A DNA stretch of 64,000 bases, taken from positions 14,256,001 to 14,320,000 of the forward strand of contig JAPTOF010000016.1 of NCBI GenBank assembly GCA_028554755.1, given 5' to 3'. The notes beneath the pieces were generated by a model that ran no database searches, was not told the DNA's origin, and saw only the letters and a list, made by a program, of their open reading frames with translations. Positions 30,738-42,239 of the stretch are shown one piece after another; the first letter of the stretch is position 1; each line of letters begins with the position of its first letter. The position numbers and the translations under genes are program-made. Source of the stretch: Cordia subcordata (taxonomy: Eukaryota; Streptophyta; Magnoliopsida; Boraginales; Cordiaceae).

Positions 30738-32804
30738 ATGGCAAAGAAGAAGAAAGCAAACTCGTCCTCTCGTTCTAGTGCTAGGCTTTAAGTAAAGGCA
30801 CAAGCTATTGATTGTTCCCCTATTGCTAACCCTTTAAAAGACTCGACCACAAATGAAAGGGTTGATTCAGCCTCTTTGCTGTCCCCTCTTGCTGGCAAAG
30901 ATGCTTCATCAACTTCACAAGAATGTGAAGACTTTTTTAAAGCTATTGAGTCGAGCAAAACCTACAAAGAATATGAAGAAGAACTTAATGCCACAGAGGC
31001 TGGTTTGGTTAAATTGTTGCTTCAAAACTCTAAAGCAAAAACCTTTGTTGCTCAGAAAGATTAGACCAACCCTCCATCCCTTAAGGAGCTTACTAAAATG
31101 GAGATTGCAAAATCATTATTCACATCTCCAAGAAGTTCTTTTTTATCGCCTGATGATATTAGAAGAAGTGAAGAAGATTCCCCCATGATAAATGCTTTGG
31201 GTGCCAAGAATAAGGAAGAAGATGAAAAAACTCTTTTACCTGATGGACCATCATATTTTGGACTAGGCAATGACAATTTTTACCTAGGGAATATTCAAAC
31301 TATGGACTAGGCAATAAGCATGTTCAGAAGGTGCAAGGTACTATCTCTTACACAAAAGCTGAATTGACATCTCATACTATCCCCCACCTAACAACTTACC
31401 TTGTTGGTAAAGATAAAGCTGGCCCATAAAATTCAAACAATCCCCAAGAAGAAGCTTTCTGTCCTCTTAGCCAAGAAGCAATATTTGAGCCACTTACAAC
31501 AGGTGTTTTTTGTGAGTTGGCAGCCATCTCATCTAAATTTTCCAACTCTGCAAAAGGAAGCAAAATCTATAGTTCCTCTCCGAAAAATACCTCAACCGAA
31601 AATGGCAAGGATGCTTCTCTTTCTCATGAGCAAGACTCGACCATTTATGCTAGGAAGAATGAAGAAATTAGAGGAAAAAATGCACACCAAACAAATGTTT
31701 GGGCAAAACCTCCTAGATTAAGGTATGTTCCTGCTACAAACAATCCTTCACTTGATTGAGGAAATGATTTTGCTAGTTTTATAAGCACAAATTTGCATAA
31801 GTGGTTAATGGGGTTAGAGTGGTTGATGATCTTCCCGAAGATATCTATGATGAAGGAGACAGCCTTTGGACACATTTTCTTGTAGGCCAATTTCTTGGTG
31901 CTCTTCCACCTTATTTCATGATTAGAAACATGGTTGAAATGGCATGGTGGAAATTCGGTGAGGTTGATATCATTACCAATGGAAAAGGGCTTTACATCTT
32001 TAAGTTTGAAAAGGAAGAATCATGTCAAAAGGTGCTTCAATAACTATGGCATGTTAATAATAGGCCTTTGCTTCTTAGAAAGTGGAAACCAAACCTTGAG
32101 TATATCAACTTGAATTGTAACAACGTTCCAATTTAGATGAAACTTAGAGATGTTCCCATAAGCTTATGGTCAAACGTGGTTTAGGTTATGTTGCATCATT
32201 CATTGGCACACCAATCCAAATGGATGCCTTAACCGAAACAAGAAGGAATTTGGAATTTCCTAGACTTTGCATTGAAGTTAACCTTGAAGAAAATCTTCCA
32301 GAGGTCATTTATCCAAGCTTAGAGATAGTTCAAAGGCTTGAGTTGAAGTGGAATATGCATGGAAGCCTATAAAATGTTTGCATTGCAAAATGGTAGGCCA
32401 CTTAAAGGAGAATTGCCCTCTAAAACCAAAGCCTCATGTATATGCTCACTCTCAACAACAACCAAGAGTCTATCCAAAACCAAACCGATGGGTGGGCCAA
32501 CAAAATGAACAGAAGGTGGATGGAAAAAAAGAATGTTCCTAGCAAAAACAACAAAGGAGACATAGTGGCCACTAATTCCTTAGACAATGAAGCATCATCT
32601 CGGGCTCCATCCCCAAAAAGAAATACTTGCACTTCTTTGGTTCATACAAACAACTTTAAAGTTCTTGAAGCAAATTCGGAATTGGAAGAAGGGGAACTTA
32701 AAGCAATTGAAGTTCAAAACCCAATTGAGAATGAGGATAAAGTTGATGACAATGATGATCCATCCTTTGGAAAGGAGGGTTCTTGTCCTCACACATCATC
32801 ATGA
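30738..32804 (+). pseudogene. LINE A3 ORF1, full span, broken
   Basis: ATG at 30738 gives MAKKKKANSSSRSSARL followed by a stop. Next are KDASSTSQECEDFFKAIESS (about 30894) and MEIAKSLFTSPRSSFLSPDD (31098). DUF4283-like region: GDSLWTHFLVGQFLGALPPY (about 31857), FKFEKEESCQKVLQ (about 32003), then stop-ridden sequence and YVASFIGTPIQMDALTETRR (about 32187). The knuckle segment near 32377-32420 reads CLHCKMVGHLKENC. The tail is open to SCPHTSS-TGA at 32802-32804, overlapping the ORF2 ATG at 32801. About 690 codons in span, like the other family A ORF1 copies. Confidence 0.83.
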
Positions 32805-33944
32805 TATTAAGCTCTTGGAACATTAGGGGCCTTAATTCTGCTAGCAAACTAAAACATGTCCAACTCTTGATCAATAATCACCACTTGGACATCATTTGTA
32901 TTTTGGAAACCAAGGTGGTAAATAAAGATAGCACTCTTGCTATTGGCTTCTCTTTTAGTCATATGGGATTTGCAAATTTTGTTGATGAAAACACCTGTGG
33001 TAGACTTTGGCTTTTTTGAAAGAATAACATCAAGTTCAAGGTAATTAATACTTTTGATCAAGGTATGCTTTGCTACTTTGAAGATGTTCATTTTACAATT
33101 CTTGTTGCTTTTTTGTATGGAAGAAATGAGGCTTCTAAGAGGAAAATTCTTTGGAACAAACTTTTCACTTGGAGTAATTGGTGCAAGGATGGCTACTTTT
33201 GTGTTTTGGGGGACTTTAATGAGATTCTTAATTGTGGAGATAGATCAAACTCCTACTCCATTCCTAGGAGTGCTTGGGATTTCAAAAATTGCATTACCAA
33301 TTCAAATCTCATGAAATCCACACTATGGGGCCAAGCTTCACTTGGAGTAACCAAAGTAAAAAAGAGCATTTCATGACCAGCAAACTTGATAGAGCTTTGG
33401 GCAATCAAAATTGGATGCAATTTATGGAAGACTCCTTTCTTTTGGTGGGTACCCCGGGCATTTCTGATCATAGTCCACTTATTTTGCATACTTGCAAGGT
33501 TTGGTCTTCTTCTTCAAAACCTTTCAAGTGCTTTAATATTTGGTTAACCATGAACTTTTCTTGCAAATTGTTCACAATAATTGAAGTGCACGGGTTTTTG
33601 GCACTCTAATGTTTATTCTCTACCAAAAGCAAAAGATTCTCAAAAAAGCATTCAAGGAGTTTAATAAAGATCACTTTGCCAAAATTCCAAATGCCATCAA
33701 GAATCTCAAAGGGAAGTTTGAGAATATTCAACTTGCTATACTTAATGGGGATTTTGGGGAGCTCTTGATTGAAGAGGAAAAAGAAACTCTTATTTACTTG
33801 GAGAAACTTGAAGCTACTTACTAGGCAATCCTTCACCAAAAATCTAGGATGTCTTGGCTAAAGGAGGGTGATGTGAATACTAAGTTCTTCCATAATGCCA
33901 TCAAAGGAAGACTCGCCAAAAACATTTTCCATGCTATCAAAAAG

Positions 33945-33962
33945 GAGAATGGTGAATTTCTT
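33945..33962 (+). repeat. Left TSD of the 194-bp H-type tail
   Basis: GAGAATGGTGAATTTCTT, matched at 34157-34174 with one mismatch. Confidence 0.9.
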
Positions 33963-34156
33963 TTTTACAAATTAAGTTTATTAATCACAAATAAGTACAA
34001 AGACATTACAAATCCCCCCAAACTTAGATAGAACAAGATATACCAAGAAATTGGTTTGAGGGGGAAAGTTAATTAACTAAACAAGGTTTCAAACCAAAAA
34101 GGGTAAAATTACCAAACAAAGCAAGAAAAATTTAAAGAGACAATCATGTAGAGGGA
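33963..34156 (-). mobile_element. H-type LINE 3' tail (H4), 194 bp, with 18-bp TSD
   Basis: A minus-strand fragment holding only tail and 3' UTR: TTTTACAAATTAAG, then the H-type 3' UTR with GGTTTGAGGGGGAAAG, like 19600 and 44030. It is flanked by an 18-bp duplication (one mismatch). The host frame (KENGEFL, then GELLVKESD) is restored if the insert and one TSD copy are ignored. Confidence 0.9.
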
Positions 34157-34174
34157 GAGAATGGTGAACTTCTT
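34157..34174 (+). repeat. Right TSD of the 194-bp H-type tail
   Basis: GAGAATGGTGAACTTCTT. Confidence 0.9.
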
Positions 34175-34559
34175 GTCAAAGAAAGTGATGTCAAGAATGA
34201 GATTATTAACGTTTTCAAAAAACTTCTTGGCACTCAAACAAGCACCTCATCCAATGTGGATTTGATAAAAAATATTGTTGGCAAGCACATTCTTGATGAT
34301 TCTATTGATGCTCTTACTGCTCCAATCACAAATGAGGAAGTCAAGAACACTCTTTTCTCCTTAAATCCCATAAAGAGTCTGGGGCCCAATGGGTATACTT
34401 CACATTTCTACATGGCTGTGTAGAATATTGTGAGAAAGTCAAGATAATTTGGTATGAATTTATCACAAATGTACATGTACAACCAAAAGAGAAAATGGGG
34501 CAGCCCTATACAAAAATATTTTCAAGGCCCCATGATGTACAAAGCTTTTTGTTCAAAAA

Positions 34560-37500
34560 AGTAGATGGAAAATTACATTGAAAAGAGCATCTAAATCAAA
34601 TATCATTATAGATAGAAGAGAAAATTTGTCCTTCACTTTTGGCTTCATTGTTGAATTCTCTATTGTTCCTTTCGATCCAAACATGATAGATGGTAGCTCT
34701 AAATAAGTGCTTGAAAATGATAGCTTTGAGATTTCTTTTAAGGGCTGATGGAGTGATATATGCAATAAAGTCTTCCCACTAGATCAAAGATTCATCAACA
34801 GAAGTGAGTGCAAATCCCTTTCTCCAAATCCTTCTAGTAAAACAACATTCAAAGAAAAGACGGTCTCTTATTTCACAACCCAAATTACAAAAAACACAAG
34901 ATGGATTGATAGCCATGCCTCATGTGAGTATCCTATATTTTGTGTTAAGGCGATCTCGGATGGCTAGTCAAGAGATAAAAGCATGCCTAAGGTAGTGACC
35001 CTTGAACCAAATAATGTTATGCCATTGGATTTTGTCATTCTTCCTTCTGAAACAATCCCAAGTGTGCTTGAAAGAGAAAATGCCATTTGTGGAGAGCTTC
35101 CAAAATATGGTGTCTTCTCGGTCAAGTGTAAGAGGAGAAATAAGGGAAGCAATATGCAACAAATGAGTTGGCCAATTTCAGCAATTATCACAGTAGACTT
35201 CACTAACCTTACAAAGAAGCTCGGTTGAGGGAGAGTATTACACCATTCATTTGCACGAGGTCCAGAAGAAGTATTGCACCTTTTATTTGCAAGAGGTCCA
35301 AAAGGATGCCAATTATCATGTTAAAAAAGAGTATGATGTCCATTTCCCAAGACATGTTTAATATGGTCTCTTGCAAATTCCCAGCATTTGACGAGCATTT
35401 TGATGATCCAACTCGAGTCTTTTGGAGGAGAAAGAGTCCAAATTGATTTTCCTTTGATGTAGTTTTTATGAACCCAATTGCTCCAAAGAGAATCCTTTGA
35501 AGCATAAATCCTCCAAAAAATCTTCAAAAGATATATATATTATTGAGTTCTCCAATCTTCCTAATGCCAAGGCCTCCTTCATCATGAAGGAGAGTGATTT
35601 CTTTCCAAGCAATTTTGATGCCCATATTTCTCCAAAGAAAAGCTTTAAATTTTGATTCAATGAAAGCAATGACACTTTTTGGAGGGATGGTAGTAGACGC
35701 CCAAAAAGCACAAATTTGAGTAAGAGTAGATTTAATAAGAAGCAATCTACCTGCATAAGAACACCAATTGTTGTTCCACTTGTCAAGCTTGCTAGCAATT
35801 TTCTCCAAGAAAGGGGCACAATCCATTTTTCTAAGCTTCCTTGTAATGAGAGGAATACCCACATAACGGATAGGCAAAGTACCTTCATGGAAATCCAATT
35901 TGTTGAGAATGGCAGCCTTTTCATCATGTTGAACTCCTCCAAAGAAGATAACACTTTTTGTTTCATTTACCTTCAGGCCCGAAAGGGAGTGAAAGTAACC
36001 AAGAACATCCATGATGCTATTAATTGAACTAGCATTTCCTTTTGCAAAAAATAAAAAGATCATCGGCAAAGCAAAGATGATTGAGCCTCAACTTTGCATA
36101 CTTTGGACGGAAGCTAAATTCGTTATGATTCTCCAAAGCATTAAGCATGCAAGAAAGAACTTCCCTGGAAATGACAAAGATATAAGGAGAGAGACGATCC
36201 CCTTGCCTAATACCATTTTCTCCTTTAAAAAAGCCTTACAAGCTTCCATTTAGAGCAATGGAGAAATGTGGTGTAGAAATGCATGCCATGATCCAAGATA
36301 CAAATTTAGTAGGGAAACCAAAAGCATGTAGAGCACATTCAATGAAGTGCCAATTCAAAGTATCATAAGCCTTCATAATGTCAACTTTGAGGGCACACCA
36401 TGGAGAAATATGATTCCTTGCATAGCCTCTAAGGAGTTCATGAGCAATAACTATGTTTTCATTCATGAGTCTATCCTTAATAAAAACTAATTGACTCTAT
36501 GAGATAATGTGTGGTATACACACCTTAAATCTATTTGTAAGGAGCTCGGAGATGCATTTGTAGATGGTGTTGCAACAAGAAATAGGACGAAAATCCTTAA
36601 CCAAAGAGGGATTTGGCATTTTTGGCACTAAGGCAATGTAAGTGGCATTTACCTCTCTTGGGAGCTTTTTAGTATCAAAGAAATAGTTAATAGCATTAAG
36701 CACATCATTTCTAACAATGCTCCAAGCCTCTTTGTAGAAAAAAGAGGTGCAGCCATCTTGCCCTGGGCTTTTATTTGGATTAATAGAGATGAGAGTAGCC
36801 TTGATTTCCTCATTAGAGTAAGGGGCAATAAGTACATCTATGTGTTCGGCTTTAATAGCTTTCCCTACAATGTTTTCTATGGTGTCCACACTAGCAAGCG
36901 AGGAAGTGGTGGTACCAAACAAATTCTTGAAATATGCAATAAACTCCTTTTTTTTGCCATCAAGAGATGTGATGATATTTCCATTTCCATCATCAATTTC
37001 ATTGATGGTATTTTTGAATTTTTGCCCTTGGATAATGTTATAGAAAAATTTAAAGTTTGCATCTCCATGCTTTAGCGAATTTAGCCTTGACTTTTGATGC
37101 AACATGTGCCTTTGAGTATCGTCAAGAGATTCAATCTTCAACAAAATATCCTTCTCAAGATCAAGAGTGTCATCATTAAGATTTCCATTTAAAAGCTCAA
37201 GTTGGGTGGAGTGAAGAAGATCTTTAAGCTCATGAATCTTATGAGGGATACAAGAAAAGTGCTCCTTGTCAAACTTCCAAAGAGCATATTTGAGGCTCCA
37301 TTGCTTTTGGTTAAGAATGCACATAGGAGTGCCAAAAACCCGTGTACTCCAATGCTTTCAACAACTTGCAAAAACAACATGTGAGTAGTCCAAGCGTTAT
37401 AGAATTTAAAAGGTTTTGGTGAAGAGACCACGGACTTACAAGAGTGCATGATGAGAGGGCAATGGTTGGAGATTCTCGGGTTATTAACCAAAAGAAAAGA

Positions 37501-38154
37501 ACTTTCCAAGTCCGCAAGCCAAATGTTGTTCACAAAGCTCTATCGAGCTTGCTTGCAAGAATGTTGCCTTTAGTTCCTCGATTGGTCCAAGTGAAGCGTG
37601 GTCCAAAAGCATTAACTTCATGAAGGCATGCATCGTTCAAACACTTTTTGAAGTCCCAAGAATTAAGAGGAATGGATTTGGAAGATGATCTTTCACCACT
37701 ATGAAGGATCTCGTAAAAATCCCCAAGGATGCAAAAACTACCATTATTACACCACTTGCTCCAAAGTTCAATTTTGGACCAAAGCCTTCTCCTCAAAAGT
37801 GGATCATTTCAGCATAGACAAACCCAACAAAGAAGCCATGAAGTGAATTTGCAAAATGGAAGAGGACTCCTTGATGAAAAGAGTCAATGGGTTTCACTTT
37901 GAGGTATTTCTTCCAAAAAAGCCAAAGTCTTCCTTTGTTGGAGTCATCAAAGAAGCAACCAAAACCCATGTGATCAAAACCCATCTTGATTTTGAAAATG
38001 ATATCTTGGTTGAAAGTTTTTGTTTCCAAAAAGGTAAAAGATTTCACAATGATGCTTATTTATCCAAGCCTTGACCTCCTAGTTCCAAGCCTTGACCTCC
38101 TAGTGTTTAGAGGGGGGAATTAAACCCCCTAATGTTCTGAGCTCCAAAAATCAT
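34560..38154 (-). pseudogene. LINE A4 ORF2 (EN-RT), degenerate
   Basis: The start ATG at 38154 (MIFGAQNIRG) overlaps the ORF1 TGA. EN: FCILGDFYEILHSGERSSSK (37740-37690), TWTNRGTKGN and ASKLDRAL (about 37560). Linker and RT start are open over 275 codons (36497-37324), with PNKSPGQDGCTSFFYKEAW and VKDFRPISCCNTIYKCISEL. Then RGYARNHISPWCALKVDIMK, and the active-site region near 36070, where LADD-like sequence is frame-disturbed. IRYVGIPLITRKLRKMDCAP (about 35870), FLWRNMGIKIAWKEI (about 35640) and a zf-RVT-like remnant (34780-35000) close it. An imperfect tandem of about 33 bp lies near 35235-35300. Many isolated stops. Confidence 0.83.
38064..38105 (+). repeat. 21-bp tandem duplication near A4 ORF2 start
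   Basis: CCAAGCCTTGACCTCCTAGTT and the next 21 bases are the same apart from the last base. It adds seven codons in frame near the N-terminus of the endonuclease. Confidence 0.85.
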
Positions 38155-40128
38155 GATAAGGGAGGGTTAGGATTCATTCAACCCGTGTCCAAAAAAATTT
38201 GGGGGTCTTCCTCAATTCTTGCTTCTTCCATATGATTGTTATTTTCCATGTCCTTACCTTCAAATTTGATTTGGGAATGTTCTTTTAGCTCACCTTCTTC
38301 CATGTCTTCTTTCCCATTGAGAATGTCAAACATGTTTTTAGAACTTGAAGGGTCCTTGGGAGTATTTTTTATTTTGACAACTCACTGAATTCTCCATGAG
38401 CCTCAACTTTTTTCTTTTGCTTTCTATCCACTATCAACCAAGTGTTATAAAAACCAGGCTTTGGTTTTGGCTTTGGAGCATTTGCATCAAAATAGACTAG
38501 TTGTTGAGGAAGAGATAGAAGTTGTGACTTTGATTTTGACTTCAATGGGCAATTTTCTTCAATATGACCAACCACTTTGCAATGAGGAAAATTTAAAGGC
38601 CTTTGATCCATCCTTAATTTTGGGATAAATGGTGTCCTGGAAGTTTTCATCAAGATTAACTTCAACACAAATTCTAGCAAATTCAATGTTCCTTCTTGAT
38701 TCGGTGAGTGCATCCATCAACATAGCCAAGTCCTCTTTTGGACCATAAACTCATAGGCACATCCCATAATTTCACCCATATAAGAACTTTGTTACAATTC
38801 AAATTAACATATTCAAGATTAGGACTCCATTTCCTAAGCAAGAGAGGTTTATTGTTCGCATGCCAAAGTTGTTGAAGGACATTTTGCAAAATTCTTCTTT
38901 TTCAAACTTGAACACATAGAGCCCTCTACCCCTATAAGTGACTTCAATCTTTCCAAACCTCCACCAAGCATTATCAAACATGTATTTTATATGTTAGAAT
39001 GATGGAAGGGCTTCCATGAATTGGCCAACCAAGCAATGGGTCCATAAGTTTTCGCCCTCATCATATAAGTCACTAGGTAGATTATCAACTTCTCTAAGCC
39101 CATTAATGTATTTAACTGCATGTTGCTCATCAAATTGCAATTTGTTTTTGACATACTCAGCAAATCATTGTTCCAATTAGGAGATAGATCTTTAGAAGTA
39201 GGAACATACCTAGAACGCAAAGGCCTCTTCCAAGCATTTTCTTGTTCCTTGCCCTTTGTTTTCTTTGGGTTGCTTTCTTCTTTTTGTCCTATTTGCCCGA
39301 ATAACTTGTTTTGATCATGGATTTGTTTGTTTGATGATGATGTGGCTTTGTTGAATGAGGTGGATGCCAAGTCAAGACCAGCATATTGCTTTGTTGGTTC
39401 GGTAGGGACATCCAAATTGTGTGGAAGGAAAAGCTCCAAATTAACAAAAATTTTTTGAGTTAGATGGGATATTTCATGTGGCTTTTTAGCCACCAATTGC
39501 TGATTTGTCAAGATGGGAGTGGAGTTGGTAGGAAAGGACATTTCCTTGTTGATTGGTTGCTTAGTATTATTCGGTTCTTGCAAATTTTGCCTATTAGGTA
39601 AAACTTCATCTTTTTTGCACATAGCAATTCCATCGAGGACTCCATGAGAGCTTGAATGAGTTCTAACAACACCAACATCTTTCATATTTACTTTAGGAGA
39701 GCTTCCAAATTTTATGGGAGAGACGAAAATGCTCCTAGCAATTTCAAGTTCTACCTCCCTTTGTTTAGAGCTGGGTTCTGTCCATTTACTATACGGGGAG
39801 ATGGATCTTGACTTTCTATATAAGCTTATAGCAAGCTCGGCCTTTGCATTGTCTTGAGCACTTTGAAACGTTTAAAGGTGATACCATGCTCCAAAGCATC
39901 AAACACATTCCTTAACTCTTTGGAGGTTGAAGAAGCATTTTCACTTTTAAGAGGAGAAAGTGAAGAGGCCGATTCAACCTCATCAATAGAGGCTTTAGCA
40001 TGAGTATAATGATACTTGGTAAGATTCTTTGGTTTTGTAATTGAGTCTCCATCCAAAACTTGTTTTTTAGCTTATATCCTAGCACTAGTTTGGGATGGTG
40101 AGCTAGAAGTCTTCTTCTTCTTTCCTAT
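38151..40128 (-). pseudogene. LINE A4 ORF1, full span, broken
   Basis: The expected start codon is ATA (40128-40126) before GKKKKTSSSPSQTSAR, so the initiator is lost. The N-terminal part has ASIDEVESASSLSPLKSENA (about 39990). The middle (38987-39685) is open. DUF4283-like region: MFDNAWWRFGKIEVTYRGRG, VLQQLWHANNKPLLLRKW, SLWSKRGLGYVDG. The knuckle's first half is damaged (NFPHCKVVGHIEENC, 38590-38540). The tail overlaps ORF2 by ATGA. Confidence 0.8.
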
Positions 40129-40307
40129 GAGATCGTGATGAAAGGGCTTGGAGACGGGTTTGAAAGAAAGTGTTTAGGCTAAGAGAGAGAGGTTTTTGAG
40201 GTGGTAAGTGGTGCTAGAGGGGTAGTGGATTGGTTGAAGGCTAAAGAGAGGCTGTAGAGGTGGAAATTAGTATCTAAAGTGCTCCTATTGCACTTCAAGT
40301 TGTGAGA

Positions 40308-41478
40308 TTGGGTGTATTCTAGGTAGGAACGTTAAGTCCAGCCTCGTAGGGGATGATGTTACTAATGCTATTACCTCCTTCTTCAATGATTGCAAACTTC
40401 TCAAAGAGGTAAATGCCACTACCATTGCTCTTGTTCCTAAAGTTGTAAACCCCTCCATGGTTAAGGAGTATAGGCCGATCTCTTGCTACAACACTATTTA
40501 CAAATGCATCTCCAAATTGCTTGCCAATAGGCTCAAGAATTGCATGCATTATATTATCTCATGGAATCAGTCGGCTTTTATGAAAGATTGACTCACTAAT
40601 GAAAACATTCTCATTGCTCATGACATTTTGGGGGGCTATACTAGAAGACACATCTCTCTTAGATGTGCACTCAAGATTGACATAATGAAGGTGTATGACA
40701 CCCTCAATTGGAACTTCATTAAGATTGCTCCCAATGCTTTTGGCTTCCCAATGAAATTTGTAAATTGGATCATGGCTTGTATTACCACTCTGAGCTTCTC
40801 CATCTCTATTAATGGTAGTCTTAAAGGATATTTTCAAGGTGAAAATGGCACTAGATAAGGAGATCCACTATCTCCTTATCTCTTTGTCATTTGCATGGAA
40901 GTGCTTACATGTATGCTCAACAATCTTGGCTCAAATATGGACTTTAGCTTCCATCCGAAATGTGCAGCACTTAAGCTCAACCATCTCTGTTTTAAGGATG
41001 ATCTTTTCATTTTTTGCAAAGGTAACATCAATTCCATTAACTGTGTCATGGATACCTTGCAAACTTTCTCTTTTTTCTCTAGGCTTAAAATCAGCCCTTT
41101 GAAAAGTGATATTTTCTTTGAAGGAATTTCAAATAATGAGAGGTTGCTATCTTGGATAAGATTGATTTCAATAAATGGGCCTTGCCGATATGATATTTGG
41201 GGATTCCTTTTGTCACTAGGAAATTGAGGAAATCTGATTTTCAACCTGTCTTGGATAAAATCAAAGGTAAAATTGAACATAGGGCAAATACTTGGCTTTC
41301 TTATGCGGGTAGGCTTCTCCTCATTAAATCTACCCTCATGCAAATATTTGCCTTTTGGGCAAGTGTTGTGACCATTCCTAAAAGTATTTTGGCAGCCATT
41401 GAATCTAAATTCAAGGCCTTTTTATGCAGAAATACGGGGCCAAAACTTTCTTGGAGGACATTTGCTTACATTACAAAA
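40308..41478 (+). pseudogene. LINE A3 ORF2, central RT segment
   Basis: RT continues from 34435: GDDVTNAITSFFNDCKLLKE, NPSMVKEYRPISCYNTIYKC, NENILIAHDILGGYTRRHIS, RCALKIDIMKVYDTLNW, GDPLSPYLFVICMEVLTCML, LCFKDDLFIFCKGN (both active-site aspartates present, as FKDD). Then VTRKLRKSDFQPVLDKI, SYAGRLLLIKSTLMQI and FLCRNTGPKLSW. It stops at the A5 insertion and resumes at 46287 (GVRKLVDINTIFMLKIF). Isolated stops at about 40590 and 40855, plus frameshifts near 41160. Confidence 0.84.
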
Positions 41479-41493
41479 AAGGAGGTCTTGGTG
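41479..41493 (+). repeat. Left TSD of A5
   Basis: AAGGAGGTCTTGGTG (preceded by four more A), repeated exactly at 46272-46286 beyond the A5 poly(A). Confidence 0.93.
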
Positions 41494-41499
41494 CTACTT

Positions 41500-42239
41500 A
41501 GAAAATGGAAGTCAAATCTTAAGCATGTCAACTTACATTGCAATAGAGTACCAATTTAGGTCAAGCTTTGGGATGTTCCTATGAGTCTTTGGTCAAAAAG
41601 AGGATTGGGATATGTTGCTTCATTCATAGGAAAGCCATTGCAAATGGGTGCCTTAACGGAATCAAGGAGAAACTTGGAGTTTGCCAGAATATGTATTGAA
41701 GTAAATTTGGATGAGAAATTGCCAGAATTCGTCTTCCGTAAACTTAGAGATGGGTCTCGGGCAAAGGTTCAAATTGAGTACGCTTGGAAGTCCCTAAAGT
41801 GTGAACATTGCAAGTTGGTTGGATATGTTGAAGAGAAGTGCCCCATCAGCCACAACAACCTTCTTCTCAACATTACCAATCAAAGCAACAAAACACAATC
41901 GTTAAACAAAATGCTTCAAAGCCTAAGTATTATAGTGAATGGAGAATTATTCATCAGAAGAAGGCCCCAAATAGTAGAAGGATGGATATTCAAAATTCTT
42001 CTATTCCCAAAGATGAAGCCTCTCGGCCTATTGCTCTAAGTGTGCACAAGCCACAACATGACCCTTCAAGCTCAAAGAACCCATTTAGGATTCTTGAAGA
42101 GATGGAAGAATTTGAAGAAGGAGAAATTGATACACAACTCCATCATCCTCTGAATGCGCAAGAAAAAGATGGAATAAAACATGAAGCAAAGAGCAACTTG
42201 TCAATAGGGATTACTGCCTCATCTACTTACCCCCCATAA
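41500..42239 (+). pseudogene. LINE A5 ORF1, C-terminal third
   Basis: Starts inside the DUF4283-like region at the truncation point. SLWSKRGLGYVASFIGKPLQ, RNLEFARICIEVNLDEKLPE, then AWKSLKCEHCKLVGYVEEKC: the zinc-binding His is Tyr here (CX2CX3-GY). The tail is open in a shifted frame to TAA 42237-42239. The ORF2 start follows immediately. Confidence 0.83.

Larger units (their letters stand above)
30633..34435 (+). mobile_element. LINE A3, first segment
   Basis: Leader, ORF1 and the ORF2 EN-linker-RT start of a forward family A element. It is split at 34435 by minus LINE A4 and resumes at about 40308-40345, then is split again at 41493 by A5 and resumes at 46287. Order and frame of the three segments agree with one original element. 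It contains a 194-bp H-type tail at 33963-34156. Confidence 0.85.
32801..34435 (+). pseudogene. LINE A3 ORF2, N-terminal part (EN, linker, RT start)
   Basis: The start MILSSWNIRGLNSASKLKH overlaps the ORF1 stop. EN motifs: ILETKVVNKDS, VLGDFNEILNCGDRS (about 33208), MTSKLDRALGNQNW (33370), GISDHSPLILHTC (33455). Linker: KQKILKKAFKEFNKDHFAKI; then FHNAIKGRLAKN (33885). A short H-type tail interrupts at 33963. RT start: APITNEEVKNTLFSLNP and GYTSHFYMAV (about 34390). It continues at about 40345 after A4. The endonuclease part is fairly well kept apart from single stops and one frameshift near 33320. Confidence 0.83.
34436..40299 (-). mobile_element. Two-ORF LINE A4, near full length, inserted in A3
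   Basis: Minus-strand family A element of about 5.9 kb: 3' UTR from 34436, ORF2 (34560-38154), ORF1 (38151-40128) and leader to about 40299. The poly(A) is eroded. TTGTGAGA occurs at both edges (34428-34435 and 40300-40307), a weak candidate duplication. About 40 bp between 40308 and the clear resumption of A3 RT (about 40345) is unexplained. The A3 RT frame before and after supports a single insertion. Confidence 0.83.

Noticed and set aside
34428..40307. TTGTGAGA as a firm TSD for A4
   Set aside because: Only eight bases in AT-rich DNA, with about 40 unexplained bases before A3 resumes; kept only as a candidate boundary.
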